Shown: positions 16,606 through 26,233 of the stretch, in pieces
Layout of the letters: the number at the start of each line of letters is the position of its first letter
Numbering within the stretch: position 1 is the first letter of the stretch
Assembly (NCBI RefSeq): GCF_902497875.1
Contig: NZ_CABVHY010000048.1
Location: forward strand, 1-35,100
Length of the DNA stretch: 35,100 nt
Direction: 5' to 3'
Origin: Pseudomonas fluorescens
Lineage (GTDB): Bacteria > Pseudomonadota > Gammaproteobacteria > Pseudomonadales > Pseudomonadaceae
The notes under the pieces: generated by a model
Database searches by the model: none
Told to the model about the DNA's origin: nothing
What the model saw: the letters and a program-made list of their open reading frames with translations, nothing else
Translations under genes and position numbers: made by a program

Positions 16606-16919
16606 CCCATTCTTGTTGATTGACAGCCAAGATCAAAATCGGCTTTGTCCCGCCGATGTTTCAACAGCCTGACTCGGGCTGTTGAGCCCCAGCTGTTTAT
16701 CGTTTTAAGCCAATAAATGGGTAGCCTCAGAGATCGCCAATTTTCGTTACGACGCCGAAAACCTGCGCCTGCAAGCGTCGCCCGATGACGTCCAGCAAAT
16801 CGCAGCCATCACACGGCGGGATGGCCAGCACCCGCGCAAAAGTCATGCAGGACCACCGCGTCGCTGCTGATTTTCTCGCGCATGGCGAGGTTTCCAGCAA
16901 CTGGGTTACTGCGCCGATT
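16606..16919. repeat. Direct segmental duplication, copy B
   Basis: This repeats copy A (14393-14931) in the same orientation but lacks the 226-bp element and has scattered substitutions and small indels. Shared blocks include CCCATTCTTGTTGATT at the left end, CCTGACTCGGGCTGTTGA in the middle and GCAAGCGTCGCCCGATGACG inside the coding part. Confidence 0.8.
16741..16919 (-). pseudogene. Decayed copy of the DUF3077-like gene
   Basis: The minus strand retains 'NLAMREKISSDAVVLHDF', nearly identical to 'NIAMREEISSDAVVLHDF' of the intact gene at 14761-15036. One extra A in the AAAAGTCATG stretch near 16840 shifts the frame, and further indels lie in CACACGGCGGG and upstream of the AMRE segment. 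The N-terminal third is missing beyond about 16919. Confidence 0.75.
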
Positions 16920-16933
16920 TATTTTAAGAGCCC

Positions 16934-17116
16934 TCAAGCGTTCCTTTTTTGAAGACCTTTCAGGCGCAGGCTCGCTCGTTGCACGGCGGCCATCTTTTCG
17001 GGTCGCTTCATGCGCTTCCATTTCCTGATGTCGTCCTTGGTGCGACCACAACTAACACACAGTTCACCGCTCAATTGGCAAACGGAAATACAAGGGTTCT
17101 CGATATCCTTGGCCAC
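16934..17116 (-). CDS. DUF1289 family protein
   Basis: A 60-residue protein with the DUF1289 pattern: 'ENPCISVCQLSGELCVSCGRTKDDIRKWKRM'. The four cysteines in C-x3-C-x6-C-x2-C spacing suggest a small metal-binding knuckle. The basic C-terminus 'AAVQRASLRLKGLQKRNA' is normal for the family. Function unknown. It starts 3 bp after the stop of the 17120-17503 gene on the same strand, so the two are almost certainly co-transcribed. Confidence 0.88.
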   Translation of the reverse strand: MAKDIENPCISVCQLSGELCVSCGRTKDDIRKWKRMKRPEKMAAVQRASLRLKGLQKRNA

Positions 17117-17119
17117 GCT

Positions 17120-17503
17120 TCAACCCCGAGTCGAGCGCTTGCGCGCCAAGCGCTGCTGCCAGTTGCCGGCATTGGCACGCTGACATTGCTCTTCAGAGTC
17201 GAAATGCACATGGGCGGAAACCGGACTCACGAGAACATCGGCTTCTCTTAGCGCTACGGCAGTCAGTTCGACCATGCGTTCGCCCTGCCCACTGGCCAGC
17301 GCCTGGTCCATATTGGCTTGCGTATCGAAGATCCAGACCACCATCAGGCTGGAAGGGAACACCCCGTAATCGATCTCGTGGGTCAGCCAGGAAAATCCCA
17401 CTATTTCCGCTTTGGCCGTCTCACACGCCTCGGTCAGGGTCGCCACCAGGCGACGTTCGATTTGCGCCTGATCGCGTTTGCTTAAAAGCATTGGTTGATC
17501 CAT
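17120..17503 (-). CDS. Conserved hypothetical protein
   Basis: A 127-residue soluble protein without a signal peptide: 'ERRLVATLTEACETAKAEIVGFSWLTHEIDYGVFPSSLMVVWIFDTQANMDQAL', with a basic C-terminus. It resembles short conserved gamma-proteobacterial proteins that are sometimes labelled Fis-like, but no DNA-binding helix-turn-helix is visible and I would not use that name. Start 17503 or 17491 are both possible; neither has a good RBS. It is upstream of and coupled to DUF1289. Confidence 0.65.
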   Translation of the reverse strand: MDQPMLLSKRDQAQIERRLVATLTEACETAKAEIVGFSWLTHEIDYGVFPSSLMVVWIFDTQANMDQALASGQGERMVELTAVALREADVLVSPVSAHVHFDSEEQCQRANAGNWQQRLARKRSTRG

Positions 17504-17785
17504 GAATGACTATCGAAGGAAAAAACCAATCATACGATACCTCAATGCACTCTCTGCGCTCTTACCGGGCAAAGCTCAGGTAAATTGAGCGAAACTTTCG
17601 ACGGCTGCGGTCAATCAGTAGCTGCCAGTCACGGATGCTCGGAAGGACTCTGGGGGCAATTGGAGCTAGACCCGTTTTGGGGAAGGGCCTGCCCGTTTTC
17701 TTCCCGAAATGTTTGATGCGATATCGCCAGTCACCCATTGCACGAATTCCGGAGTAGCCTCACCTCATCTTCACAGGAGCATGAA

Positions 17786-17986
17786 ATGAAAATACGAGCC
17801 CAGTCTGTAAGCTACAACGCTGATCTAGAGCCAGAAATCTTCTCGGTCCGCCTGCTCCTGGAGCCGGATGATGGCTATGAAGGCGTCTTCATGGGAGAGA
17901 CCGTGGTGACCATCCCCTTTGATTCCGAGCTGACGTTTTCGCAAATTGAGCAGAAGGCTATAGCCGAGGCAAAAAGGGTTATCTGA
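17786..17986 (+). CDS. Hypothetical small acidic protein
   Basis: A 66-residue protein starting 'MKIRAQSVSYNADLEPEIFSVRLLLEPDDGYEGVFMG' and ending with a helix 'FSQIEQKAIAEAKRVI'. AGGAG lies 7 nt before ATG 17786, which I prefer to the TTG at 17738. The preceding 280 bp (17504-17785) carries no recognisable gene. No family recognised. Confidence 0.55.
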   Translation: MKIRAQSVSYNADLEPEIFSVRLLLEPDDGYEGVFMGETVVTIPFDSELTFSQIEQKAIAEAKRVI

Positions 17987-18011
17987 ATGTCTTCACGCCT
18001 GGTGGGAATTT

Positions 18012-18170
18012 GTGGCGAGGGGGCTTGTCGGAACGCCGCACCGCCCCGTTGGGTCGCGAAGCGGCCCTAAAACCTGCGATCACATTTCATCAGGCACACC
18101 GCATTCACAGGTTTTGCGACTGCTACGTCCGAGCCCGGACCGGCCCATCGGGGGCAAGCCCCCTCGCCAC
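18012..18170. repeat. REP doublet (inverted REP pair)
   Basis: GTGGCGAGGGGGCTTG (18012-18027) and its exact reverse complement CAAGCCCCCTCGCCAC (18155-18170) bound a 159-bp unit. Inside, AAAACCTG and CAGGTTTT form a second inverted pair. GTGGCGAGGG-GCTTGC is a classic Pseudomonas REP core. It lies between the 17786 gene and the 3' end of the helicase gene, and could act as a transcript barrier. Confidence 0.85.
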
Positions 18171-18261
18171 AGGTGCGATGTTCGTTGCTAAACGTCTTAA
18201 CTGACTGGCATCAGACAAGAATGTCCCCGAATAAACTGTTGAATCAGTAAAAAACCACGAC

Positions 18262-21200
18262 TTATCCCGCAGCTACTTTAATGACTTGCTCGATACGCTC
18301 ACGCGCAGCGCCTGTAAGCCGTTTGATACCTAACACCCTGGCTATTTCAAGGGGCCTGTCAGAAGCCTGAATCAACGAAGCCAAGGTAAGGAGCTCTTCC
18401 GCGGCGATTTCCTCTACAGACCTGGCATCATCAAAAGTCGCAGGAATGCGATAGCTGTTCCAGACAGCGATATCACATTGCGCTCGCCATACAAACTGCC
18501 CATCGACGGGATCGTTTTTCAGATGATGATGCTGTTCGGTAAGGTCCAACACGCGATCACGAATCAATCGGCCCGTGCGCTGAAAACCATGGGCCCGTGC
18601 AACGCGCTGCACCAGTAATGAATCGAGTATCGGAGCCTCTTGAATCAAGACATGCTCGATCAGCTCGGCAAGGACCTGGTTGTACTCTTGCGAGTAGAAA
18701 TCATCGGCCTTTATCCGATCACTCAGACCACTAAAATCCGTCACCCGGTATTCACTTCGGATCGCAGTAACCGGTGAAACTTCACCTGGTCCAGCACTTT
18801 TCAGCTCTGCCAAAACAGGATCGGCATTAGCTGTGGGCAGCTTGGCTGGCACTACTGGCGGAGTCTGCGCTGCCATCTCGATGGGCACACTTTCCTCAAC
18901 TAGCGAAAGCTGAGGCGAATGGTCTGGCGCAACAGGTTCCACTTCGATCGCCCTGCTTGAACGGGAGCTTTCAAGCAAAGCCTCCAGGGCAGCGTGCAAA
19001 CGATCCAGTGCGCCCGCTTTATCAATCCACCATTCAGTCGACCAGAGCCGCACAAGGTTCCAGCCCAAGCCCTTGAGAATCGCGCTGCGTACCTTGTCTC
19101 GATCCCTGGCGGTCGCTGCACTGTGATAAGTCGCGCCATCACACTCAACGCCGACCAGGTAGTCGCCGGGCCTGTCCGGATGGACGATTCCAAGATCGAT
19201 ACGGAAACGAGAAACGCCGATCTGTGGCACCACTTGCCAGCCCTTTCGCCTGAGGCCTTGAGCAACGGCCTCTTCAAATGGCGAATCATATCCACCCACC
19301 GATCCCTGTACTGCCTCAGCCAACGCTCGCGGCCCACGCTGGGCGAACTCGATAAAATGTTTCAAGTCACGCACCGCTCGAGCGTTGGTGCGATTCAGGT
19401 CAATCATGGACGAGTCAAATGAGGAAAACACCAGCATCTCACGCCGTGCGCGGGTGATGGCGACGTTCAGTCGACGCCATCCACCTTCCTTGTTGAGCGG
19501 GCCAAAGTTCATCGACATCACTTGGGCCCCCGGCTCAGTCGGGCCATAACCAATACCCAGCATGATCAGGTCACGCTCGTCGCCCTGTACTGTTTCAAGA
19601 TTTTTGACAACGACCGGCTCCGGGAGATCATCCTGAAAGAACGCTTCAATGTGCGGGTGTTGCTGGCGTGCCTTGTCCAGGAGATCAGTAATCAGTCTTT
19701 GCTGATCGGTATTGAGGGTGATGATCCCGATCGAATGCCCGGCCGCCACAAAAGCAGGATCAGTCAACCGCTTCACTGTTTCAGCGACGATGGCTTCCGC
19801 TTCCGCCTGGTTATGCCGGCCTTTGCCTTTCGCGTAGACACCCTCTACTCGACGCCATTCAACGGCGCTTGCGCGCGTTTGCGCGGCAGGGAAGGTAATC
19901 AGGTTACTGTCGTAGTAACGATGATTGGAGAAGGCAATCAAACTCTCATGGCGGCTTCGGTAGTGCCAACTGAGGCTATGGCTGGGAATCCCTGCACCCA
20001 GGCACTCGTCCAGGATGCTTTCCATGTCCTCTGCCGTATCATCATCTTCGGATGCAGAGGCTCCACGGTTGAAAAAGTTGGTCGGCGGCATTTGTCGAGG
20101 GTCACCGGCGATGACCACCTGCTTGCCTCTCGCGATGGAGCCAATGGCATCCCATGGGGCAATCTGGGACGCCTCATCAAAAATGACCAGATCAAAAAGC
20201 GCCTGATCAGGCGGTAGATATTGCGCAATGGACAGCGGGCTCATCAGCATGCACGGAGCCAGCTTGGTCATTGCATCGCCCATTTCCACTGCAAGCTGGC
20301 GTACCGGTTTGTGGCGTCGCGATTTTTGCAGTTCATGTTTGAGGATACCGAAACCACCTTGCTTGCCAATGTCGTTCCTGGACGGAATCAGACCGCACAG
20401 TTTTGCCCGCACATAACGAACCGTCAGCCTGGAAAGCTCGTCATCCAGTCGGCCAAATGCCTCAATATCACTGATATGCTCGGCTGGAACGAAATTACGC
20501 AGCAGTGGCTCCGAATCAATCACGACCGTTGCGAACCATCGGGCGTAAGCCGTTTCGAAAGCGTCGCTGGTTCCACCTTCGGGCAGCGCATTGAGGGTCA
20601 GCGCCTCTGTAAGCGGTTGCAAACCGAGCGCTATCGCCTCCTCCCGAACCCTGGACCAATCGCACCAGGCCTTGAGCTTCGTCTCTTGCTCGACGATGGC
20701 GTTGGCCGTATTGAGCAGTGGCTCGAGCATGACCTTGGCATCAACGGAGTTGCCCGCAAGCTCGTTAAACCGTCCAGCTAGCTGATTGAAACGAGAAAGA
20801 GCGTCCTTCAGTTGATGCAAAGCCGAGTCGATAAACCCGCCTCCACCGAGCAACTCATTGGCCTCGACGACCAATTTTGCCGTGGTGCTGCGCAGGGCAA
20901 TCAGATCCTCGGGAGAACTCGAGAGCACACTGATCATGGCGCGGATGCGCTCACTGAGCTCAACCGAGGCGGTGATGAGCGACGTGTCACTGGATACGCC
21001 ATTGCACCCGGGTATTGATACCAGGTCTGCGGATAGAGCATCCAGAGACATCAACAGGCTACGCATTTTGAAAAGCTTGGGCAGGTCAGACCCGGTATCC
21101 GGCAGTCCGGACACACGGCCTTCGGCAGCCAAATGCTTCGTCACTTTGTTCTTTTCCAGCGTCGCAAAAATCCAGAATTTTCGCTGCGCTTGTTGCCAAT

Positions 21201-24117
21201 CGTTGTTTATTTGCTCGAGATTGAGCCCACGGCAGGCCTCTTGCCCATACGGTAACGACAGTGATTGCTCTATCGTTCGATATTCATCTAAAAGCTGAAC
21301 GGCTCGCTTCGCCGCAACGACTTTCGCCTTCACATTGAGCGTGAAGGCAAACGTCAGATCCAGACCATTGGCGTCGATCAGCAGTGATACGAATGTGGCC
21401 AACCGGTCAATGTCGTCGCTCTGTGCAACCGGTAGCGAGAGATGGGTTGCTTCAAGCAGGCTGGCGCTCGCCGCCTTCAATTGCTGGATCGCCCCAAGCA
21501 GCGCGCGTGCGCTGGCAACGATCGCCTCTTGCCAACCGTTCGACCACTCAGTACGAGACAACAACCCAAAGTGACTGGAAAGGTCCCGCGCCGCCTGACG
21601 GTTAAGATCAAGGCGCCTCGTTACGTCGCGAAACTGCGCGTACATGACGGCGTCATGCACTGTTCCTGCAGGCCAGGCCAGACGAGGCGTGGCTGAAGTT
21701 CCGTCACGAACGACACGACCAATCGCCTGATGCACCGATAAGCCATTGGGCCAACGCCGATGCAATAGCTCAACGACCGCGTTCAGTTTATTTCGCAGTT
21801 TGAGTATTTTCGCCGTTTCTCCAGCCCACTCTTCAGCCGTCAGCGTGTCACGCACGTCCCAGGCACGCTCCAATTGCTTGAGCACTTCGACTTTGGAAGT
21901 CTTGCTCGAGTGGAGTTCCAGGCAGAACTCACCTAAACCCTGTGCTTCCAGCCGACGATAGACAACATCCAGAGCCGCCATTTTCTCGGCGACAAACAGC
22001 ACCCTACGCCCCAAGGCCAGGTTATGAGCAATCATATTGGCAATGGTTTGCGACTTTCCGGTTCCGGGTGGTCCGTCGAGTACAAAGTCACACCCACTGG
22101 CCGAAGCGACTACGGCCGCAAGCTGGGAAGAGTCCGCGGGCAATGGCGTAAACAAATGTGCCGGATCGACTTTGGCATCCAGTTCATCAGGTCGTGGAAA
22201 CTCGCCTGACGAGGTGAATCCTGCTCCGCCTGCCGGGCGCTCCAGCAAATGCTTGACCAGAGGGCTTTGCAGAAGCTGTTCGGAACGAGCAGCCAAGTCC
22301 TGCCACATCAGATATTTGGCAAAGGAGAAGGTGCCCAGGACCAGTTCGGTCGTCACCTCAAACCCAGGAACATCCCGGACGGCCCGTCTCACTGTATTCC
22401 AGATACCGACAACATCGATGCCGCGCTCATCGGTAGGCAGCTCTCCTTCCAATCCTGGAATCACCAGTTCAAAGTCGTGGCGCAGCAGCTCAAGCAAGGT
22501 CAAATTAAAGCGCGGCTCATCCTCAAGCAGAGTCATCGTCACGCCAGACAACGCACTCTTTCGATCAAGTTTGACCGGCAGCAATATCAGTGGCGCCGAA
22601 TAGGTTTTTGGGTCGTCTGCAGATTTTTTCCACTTCAGAAACCCGATAGCCAAGAACAGTGTGTTAGCGCCACCTTCGTCAAGATCGCTACGCGCCTTGC
22701 GATACAGGTCGATCAAGGCAACTTCGAGCTTGCTCTTCTCTAAGGTGGCCAGCACCTCGCCGCGTGTTAAAGCGCTACGCGCATACTCATCGCGTAAATT
22801 CTCTCGATTCTGCTGCTCATAAAGCGCCGCATCTCTACCTCCTGCTTCCAGATCAGGTATTGAGACGATCCGTATGCGCTTGCCACTGGCCAGTTGATCT
22901 TCCAGTTCAGCAGGATCCGGGCATACCAGACGAACACCTTTTGCACTCTCGGGTAAGTGCAAAAGCCGGTTACGCGTCGTGAGGTCCAATAGCTTTCTTT
23001 GCCAGAGCGTGAGCTTTCCCGCGGGACTATCGACTTCAGCAGTTATTTCCACGTCAAAGCCCGGAAGAACAGGTGCATCCTCCAATGCCTCGAATGCCTG
23101 CGGCTCATTACTGTCGTCAACCTTTAGCGACGTTGATGACATCGCCAGAGGGCGAATGCGTTGCATCCGGGCACGGTGTATATCAATCGCCATGATGAAA
23201 TCATCATCATTGATCTGGCGCTCGGCATTGAACACGGCTTGGCTAAAGCTTGGTACAGGCATCTGGGTTGCCAGCGTGGTTTCAAAAACCAGAACTTCTT
23301 TGAGATCGATGCGTTTGCGTACCGCCGAAGCTTCGTCAGTGATGAGTTGAGAAAACTCCTGGGGCTGCAGCCACACACCAACAAACGCGTGCCCCTTGGT
23401 CAGAATCAATAACGCATTTAGCCCTGCTTGCTCCAGCGCCGCCGCAAAAAGCAATGCGATGTCCAGACAAGTCGCCACGCCACCTTCCAGAATCAAACCA
23501 GGCGTGCGTACCTTCTGTCCTTGAGTTTCAAAACTCGCGGGAGGCACGGCATAGCTCAGCCTGAGGCCACAAACGGCTGACCATATAGCTGAAGCCAGCT
23601 CCCAGGTTCTGGTTCTCGATTGGCTGGAATACCCGTCAATGCCGTCTTTCTTTCCTGCACGACGCAGCACGTCAGCAGCAGACTTCAATACCCGATCTAC
23701 CGCGGGATCATTGGGCATGGCAAACGCCGGCAAAAGCTCCGGCATGGAAAGGAGCCCTCCCCATTCATTTTTCGCCAGAAGTTCCACGGGAAAAGACTGG
23801 CTATACAGCACTTCGTCATTACAACTGAGACGCAGAATGACACTCGCGTTAAGACTTTCAGCAAGGTCCGCCAAATACCCGGCATTGAGATTCAGGTTGC
23901 GCTCGGTAATGTGAAGACTGGAGTCTTTGCTCAGACGGTCAAGACGCCAGGTCCGCGCTTCCAGAAATGGCGGATCGGCAACGAGTTCAAGAACAAGATC
24001 GTTGTAATCGGTATCACCATCGTTGAGCACAGCAAGCTCGCGCATCACTGGCACAGCATTTTGGTGGGAGGCAAAGCCGATTTTGCTGGCAATCACTCCT
24101 TCGATCTTGATGGTCAT
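18262..24117 (-). CDS. DUF4011 - SF1 helicase - Vsr-like nuclease - DUF3320 giant protein (probable phage defence)
   Basis: A 1951-residue multidomain protein. In order:
- An N-terminal region with a transglutaminase-like core (C217 in 'GGVATCLDIA', H243 in 'TKGHAFVGVWL', E279 in 'LVFETT').
- The DUF4011 motif 'WQRKLLDLTTRNRLL' (372-386).
- SF1 helicase parts: Walker A GPPGTGKS at 682-689, 'FDEASQ' with D1314-E1315, 'VQGDERDLIMLGIGYG' near 1505, and 'NVAITRARRE' at 1551.
- A Vsr/MTES_1575-type PD-(D/E)xK-like nuclease with D1641 ('FRIDLG'), E1658 and D1660 ('VECDG'), then 'RLWSTEWW'.
- C-terminal DUF3320, about 1790-1951.
A DUF4011-helicase-Vsr single-gene defence (Hhe, as I recall) has this layout. 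GGAG lies about 10 nt before ATG 24117. It is apparently monocistronic. The defence role is inferred from architecture. Confidence 0.9.
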   Translation of the reverse strand: MTIKIEGVIASKIGFASHQNAVPVMRELAVLNDGDTDYNDLVLELVADPPFLEARTWRLDRLSKDSSLHITERNLNLNAGYLADLAESLNASVILRLSCNDEVLYSQSFPVELLAKNEWGGLLSMPELLPAFAMPNDPAVDRVLKSAADVLRRAGKKDGIDGYSSQSRTRTWELASAIWSAVCGLRLSYAVPPASFETQGQKVRTPGLILEGGVATCLDIALLFAAALEQAGLNALLILTKGHAFVGVWLQPQEFSQLITDEASAVRKRIDLKEVLVFETTLATQMPVPSFSQAVFNAERQINDDDFIMAIDIHRARMQRIRPLAMSSTSLKVDDSNEPQAFEALEDAPVLPGFDVEITAEVDSPAGKLTLWQRKLLDLTTRNRLLHLPESAKGVRLVCPDPAELEDQLASGKRIRIVSIPDLEAGGRDAALYEQQNRENLRDEYARSALTRGEVLATLEKSKLEVALIDLYRKARSDLDEGGANTLFLAIGFLKWKKSADDPKTYSAPLILLPVKLDRKSALSGVTMTLLEDEPRFNLTLLELLRHDFELVIPGLEGELPTDERGIDVVGIWNTVRRAVRDVPGFEVTTELVLGTFSFAKYLMWQDLAARSEQLLQSPLVKHLLERPAGGAGFTSSGEFPRPDELDAKVDPAHLFTPLPADSSQLAAVVASASGCDFVLDGPPGTGKSQTIANMIAHNLALGRRVLFVAEKMAALDVVYRRLEAQGLGEFCLELHSSKTSKVEVLKQLERAWDVRDTLTAEEWAGETAKILKLRNKLNAVVELLHRRWPNGLSVHQAIGRVVRDGTSATPRLAWPAGTVHDAVMYAQFRDVTRRLDLNRQAARDLSSHFGLLSRTEWSNGWQEAIVASARALLGAIQQLKAASASLLEATHLSLPVAQSDDIDRLATFVSLLIDANGLDLTFAFTLNVKAKVVAAKRAVQLLDEYRTIEQSLSLPYGQEACRGLNLEQINNDWQQAQRKFWIFATLEKNKVTKHLAAEGRVSGLPDTGSDLPKLFKMRSLLMSLDALSADLVSIPGCNGVSSDTSLITASVELSERIRAMISVLSSSPEDLIALRSTTAKLVVEANELLGGGGFIDSALHQLKDALSRFNQLAGRFNELAGNSVDAKVMLEPLLNTANAIVEQETKLKAWCDWSRVREEAIALGLQPLTEALTLNALPEGGTSDAFETAYARWFATVVIDSEPLLRNFVPAEHISDIEAFGRLDDELSRLTVRYVRAKLCGLIPSRNDIGKQGGFGILKHELQKSRRHKPVRQLAVEMGDAMTKLAPCMLMSPLSIAQYLPPDQALFDLVIFDEASQIAPWDAIGSIARGKQVVIAGDPRQMPPTNFFNRGASASEDDDTAEDMESILDECLGAGIPSHSLSWHYRSRHESLIAFSNHRYYDSNLITFPAAQTRASAVEWRRVEGVYAKGKGRHNQAEAEAIVAETVKRLTDPAFVAAGHSIGIITLNTDQQRLITDLLDKARQQHPHIEAFFQDDLPEPVVVKNLETVQGDERDLIMLGIGYGPTEPGAQVMSMNFGPLNKEGGWRRLNVAITRARREMLVFSSFDSSMIDLNRTNARAVRDLKHFIEFAQRGPRALAEAVQGSVGGYDSPFEEAVAQGLRRKGWQVVPQIGVSRFRIDLGIVHPDRPGDYLVGVECDGATYHSAATARDRDKVRSAILKGLGWNLVRLWSTEWWIDKAGALDRLHAALEALLESSRSSRAIEVEPVAPDHSPQLSLVEESVPIEMAAQTPPVVPAKLPTANADPVLAELKSAGPGEVSPVTAIRSEYRVTDFSGLSDRIKADDFYSQEYNQVLAELIEHVLIQEAPILDSLLVQRVARAHGFQRTGRLIRDRVLDLTEQHHHLKNDPVDGQFVWRAQCDIAVWNSYRIPATFDDARSVEEIAAEELLTLASLIQASDRPLEIARVLGIKRLTGAARERIEQVIKVAAG

Positions 24118-24397
24118 TAACCATTACTCCATGGTGAACTCAGTCACGCTTATCTGAAAAGTGCTGCAATAAAAGACGGCGCATAGTCACCGACATGCCT
24201 TTTTTTTGAAACCGCTTTCTGTCGAAATCAAACCTGTGAGCACACACCTCTTAAACGACTGCGGACGAACGCCTCAGCCACCCGGCTACTCTGAATGCAA
24301 CCGAATATCGATATAGGAAAAAGGCGACAGATTTATCTTTTTGCTGCTCGACGCCGCCCCTATAGAGGCTAGAAAAACAAATCCGTTCCCTTTTCCC

Positions 24398-26152
24398 CTA
24401 TGGCTTGTTTTGCGTCGCCACTACAGCCGGGAGCCCTGCTCGCGGCATATCCAGAACAGGCAACTCCGAAGGCAGATTCAACGCCCGCAATACGGCTAAA
24501 TCGTGCCCATATACATCGGGTTTAAACGCCACTCGCCCATCCTCCTTCAAATCCACCGTCCAATAGGCCAGTAACACCGGCACTTTCACCGGGAGCCTGA
24601 TGTTTTCTGTCTTGCCGCTGGCCAACTGCGCCTGAATCGCGGCGCTGTTCCAGCGAACCGGGTCGTTGAACAACAGTTCTACCAACTGCAGCGGGTTCTC
24701 GACCCTGATGCAGCCGGAGCTGGTGGCGCGGCGTGATTGAGCGAACAACTCCCGATGTGGGGTGTCATGCAGATAAATCGCATATTCATTGGGAAAACGA
24801 ATCACCACCTGACCGAGGGAGTTGTCAGGGCCCGCATCCTGACGGAGCGTAATGCCGCGCGGGTTGTTCCAATCGATGGTCGACGGATCGACGACATTCC
24901 CTTGTCTATCGATGGCTCGAATAAGGTTGGCGTCCAGGTAATGCGGATCTTTTCGAATTTTGGGGAGCATGTCTTTGACGAGAATCGTCGGGGGCACTGT
25001 CCAGGTCGGATTGAAGGTGATGTAAGTAATCTCGGACTGAAATACCGGCGTACTGCGAAATGGTTTACCGACCTGTACCCGAGAACGCCAGATAGCCTTG
25101 CCGTCGCGATAGAGCGCGACCTTGTACCCGGCGATGTCAACGATAACGAAGGTTCCCTGAAGCTTGTACAGCAACCAACGCGCCCGCTCCATGTTGACTC
25201 GAACCTGGTCTATCCGAGCCTCGATGGGTACATTCAGCGCAGCGAGTGTGCCCGCTCCCGCGACACCGTCCACTGGCAGGTATTGCTCGGCTTGAAACCG
25301 TTTAACCGCAGTCGTTACGCTAGCGTCATAGTCAATCCGCGTGGTCATTTGCTCGGCCAGATAACCGGCAGCGGTCAATCGGGCTCGCAACTGCGCGACT
25401 GAGGCGTCGAGCACTCCTGGTTTGAGCACCTGCCCCGCGGTAATCTGCGGCCACCCGCCGATATCTCGAACCTCGCGCAGCCGCGCCAACCCCTCTCGCA
25501 ACGTGCCATAAAGCGCTTCCTGTGGCGGCGCTTGATCGAACGCACGGGCTACGTCGTGGGCGTCGAGTGCATCGAAGAAGGCTTTGACATCTTCACGAGG
25601 ATCGACGTCGACCGGGTCGAAGTTCCAGTGTATTTCCAGGCGATAAGGGTCGACTTTACCGCGCCGCAACTGCAGCAACGCCGTGATGTAAGTCTGGGTG
25701 GCCGCTATATCAAAGGCCGCGCGCTGTGCGGGGGTTGGCAGCTCTGTGGGCATCGACGCCCCGGCCTTGGCCAGATCATCAATACGGAAATCAGCAGGGT
25801 CCAGACCGTCGGCCTGAGTATCGTTCAGGCGCTTCAACAGCTGGGCGACATCGCTACCGTCTGTCCAGGCAGCACGAAAGCCTCGCTGAGCGTAAAAATC
25901 GACGACCGCGCGACTGACATCCACACGCTGGTGGCGCGGCGAGACGGCGGGTAGAGGGGAAGGCGTTGAGCCACCCAGGGCGAGAAGGGCCTGGACCGCC
26001 TGAGCCACCGGGTCGTTCGGCGCAACGTCAATGACGCCGGGTGATGGCGTTGTCGGCAAAATCGGCGAAGCGTGCGCTGTCGCCGAGCTGCAGATCAGAA
26101 GTCCCATCACAAAAACGCGGCTTAACCTGGATACATTTGATAGCTGCCGCAT
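24398..26152 (-). CDS. L,D-transpeptidase, YcbB/LdtD family
   Basis: A 584-residue periplasmic enzyme forming 3-3 cross-links in peptidoglycan. It has a signal peptide (to about 'SATAHA'), an N-terminal scaffold domain ('FYAQRGFRAAWTDG', 'LNDTQADGLDPADF'), and a peptidoglycan-binding repeat ('VKRFQAEQYLPVDGVAGAGTLAALN', about 290-315). The YkuD catalytic domain follows, with 'YITFNPTWTVPPTI' and the active-site 'IYLHDTPHRELFAQSRRATSSGCIRVENP' (Cys481). Length and order match E. coli LdtD/YcbB. The start is divergent from another L,D-transpeptidase gene only 82 bp away. Confidence 0.93.
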   Translation of the reverse strand: MRQLSNVSRLSRVFVMGLLICSSATAHASPILPTTPSPGVIDVAPNDPVAQAVQALLALGGSTPSPLPAVSPRHQRVDVSRAVVDFYAQRGFRAAWTDGSDVAQLLKRLNDTQADGLDPADFRIDDLAKAGASMPTELPTPAQRAAFDIAATQTYITALLQLRRGKVDPYRLEIHWNFDPVDVDPREDVKAFFDALDAHDVARAFDQAPPQEALYGTLREGLARLREVRDIGGWPQITAGQVLKPGVLDASVAQLRARLTAAGYLAEQMTTRIDYDASVTTAVKRFQAEQYLPVDGVAGAGTLAALNVPIEARIDQVRVNMERARWLLYKLQGTFVIVDIAGYKVALYRDGKAIWRSRVQVGKPFRSTPVFQSEITYITFNPTWTVPPTILVKDMLPKIRKDPHYLDANLIRAIDRQGNVVDPSTIDWNNPRGITLRQDAGPDNSLGQVVIRFPNEYAIYLHDTPHRELFAQSRRATSSGCIRVENPLQLVELLFNDPVRWNSAAIQAQLASGKTENIRLPVKVPVLLAYWTVDLKEDGRVAFKPDVYGHDLAVLRALNLPSELPVLDMPRAGLPAVVATQNKP

Positions 26153-26233
26153 GGATAATCCTTAATTTCCCGTACATAAGGGCTAGCATCCGTCACACTG
26201 CTAGACTGGTACAACTCGCGATGAGATACGCAC

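Noticed and set aside
16233..16664. 143-codon minus-strand frame
   Set aside because: The plus strand across it carries recognisable Rhs motifs in two frames, so this frame is a shadow of the pseudogene.
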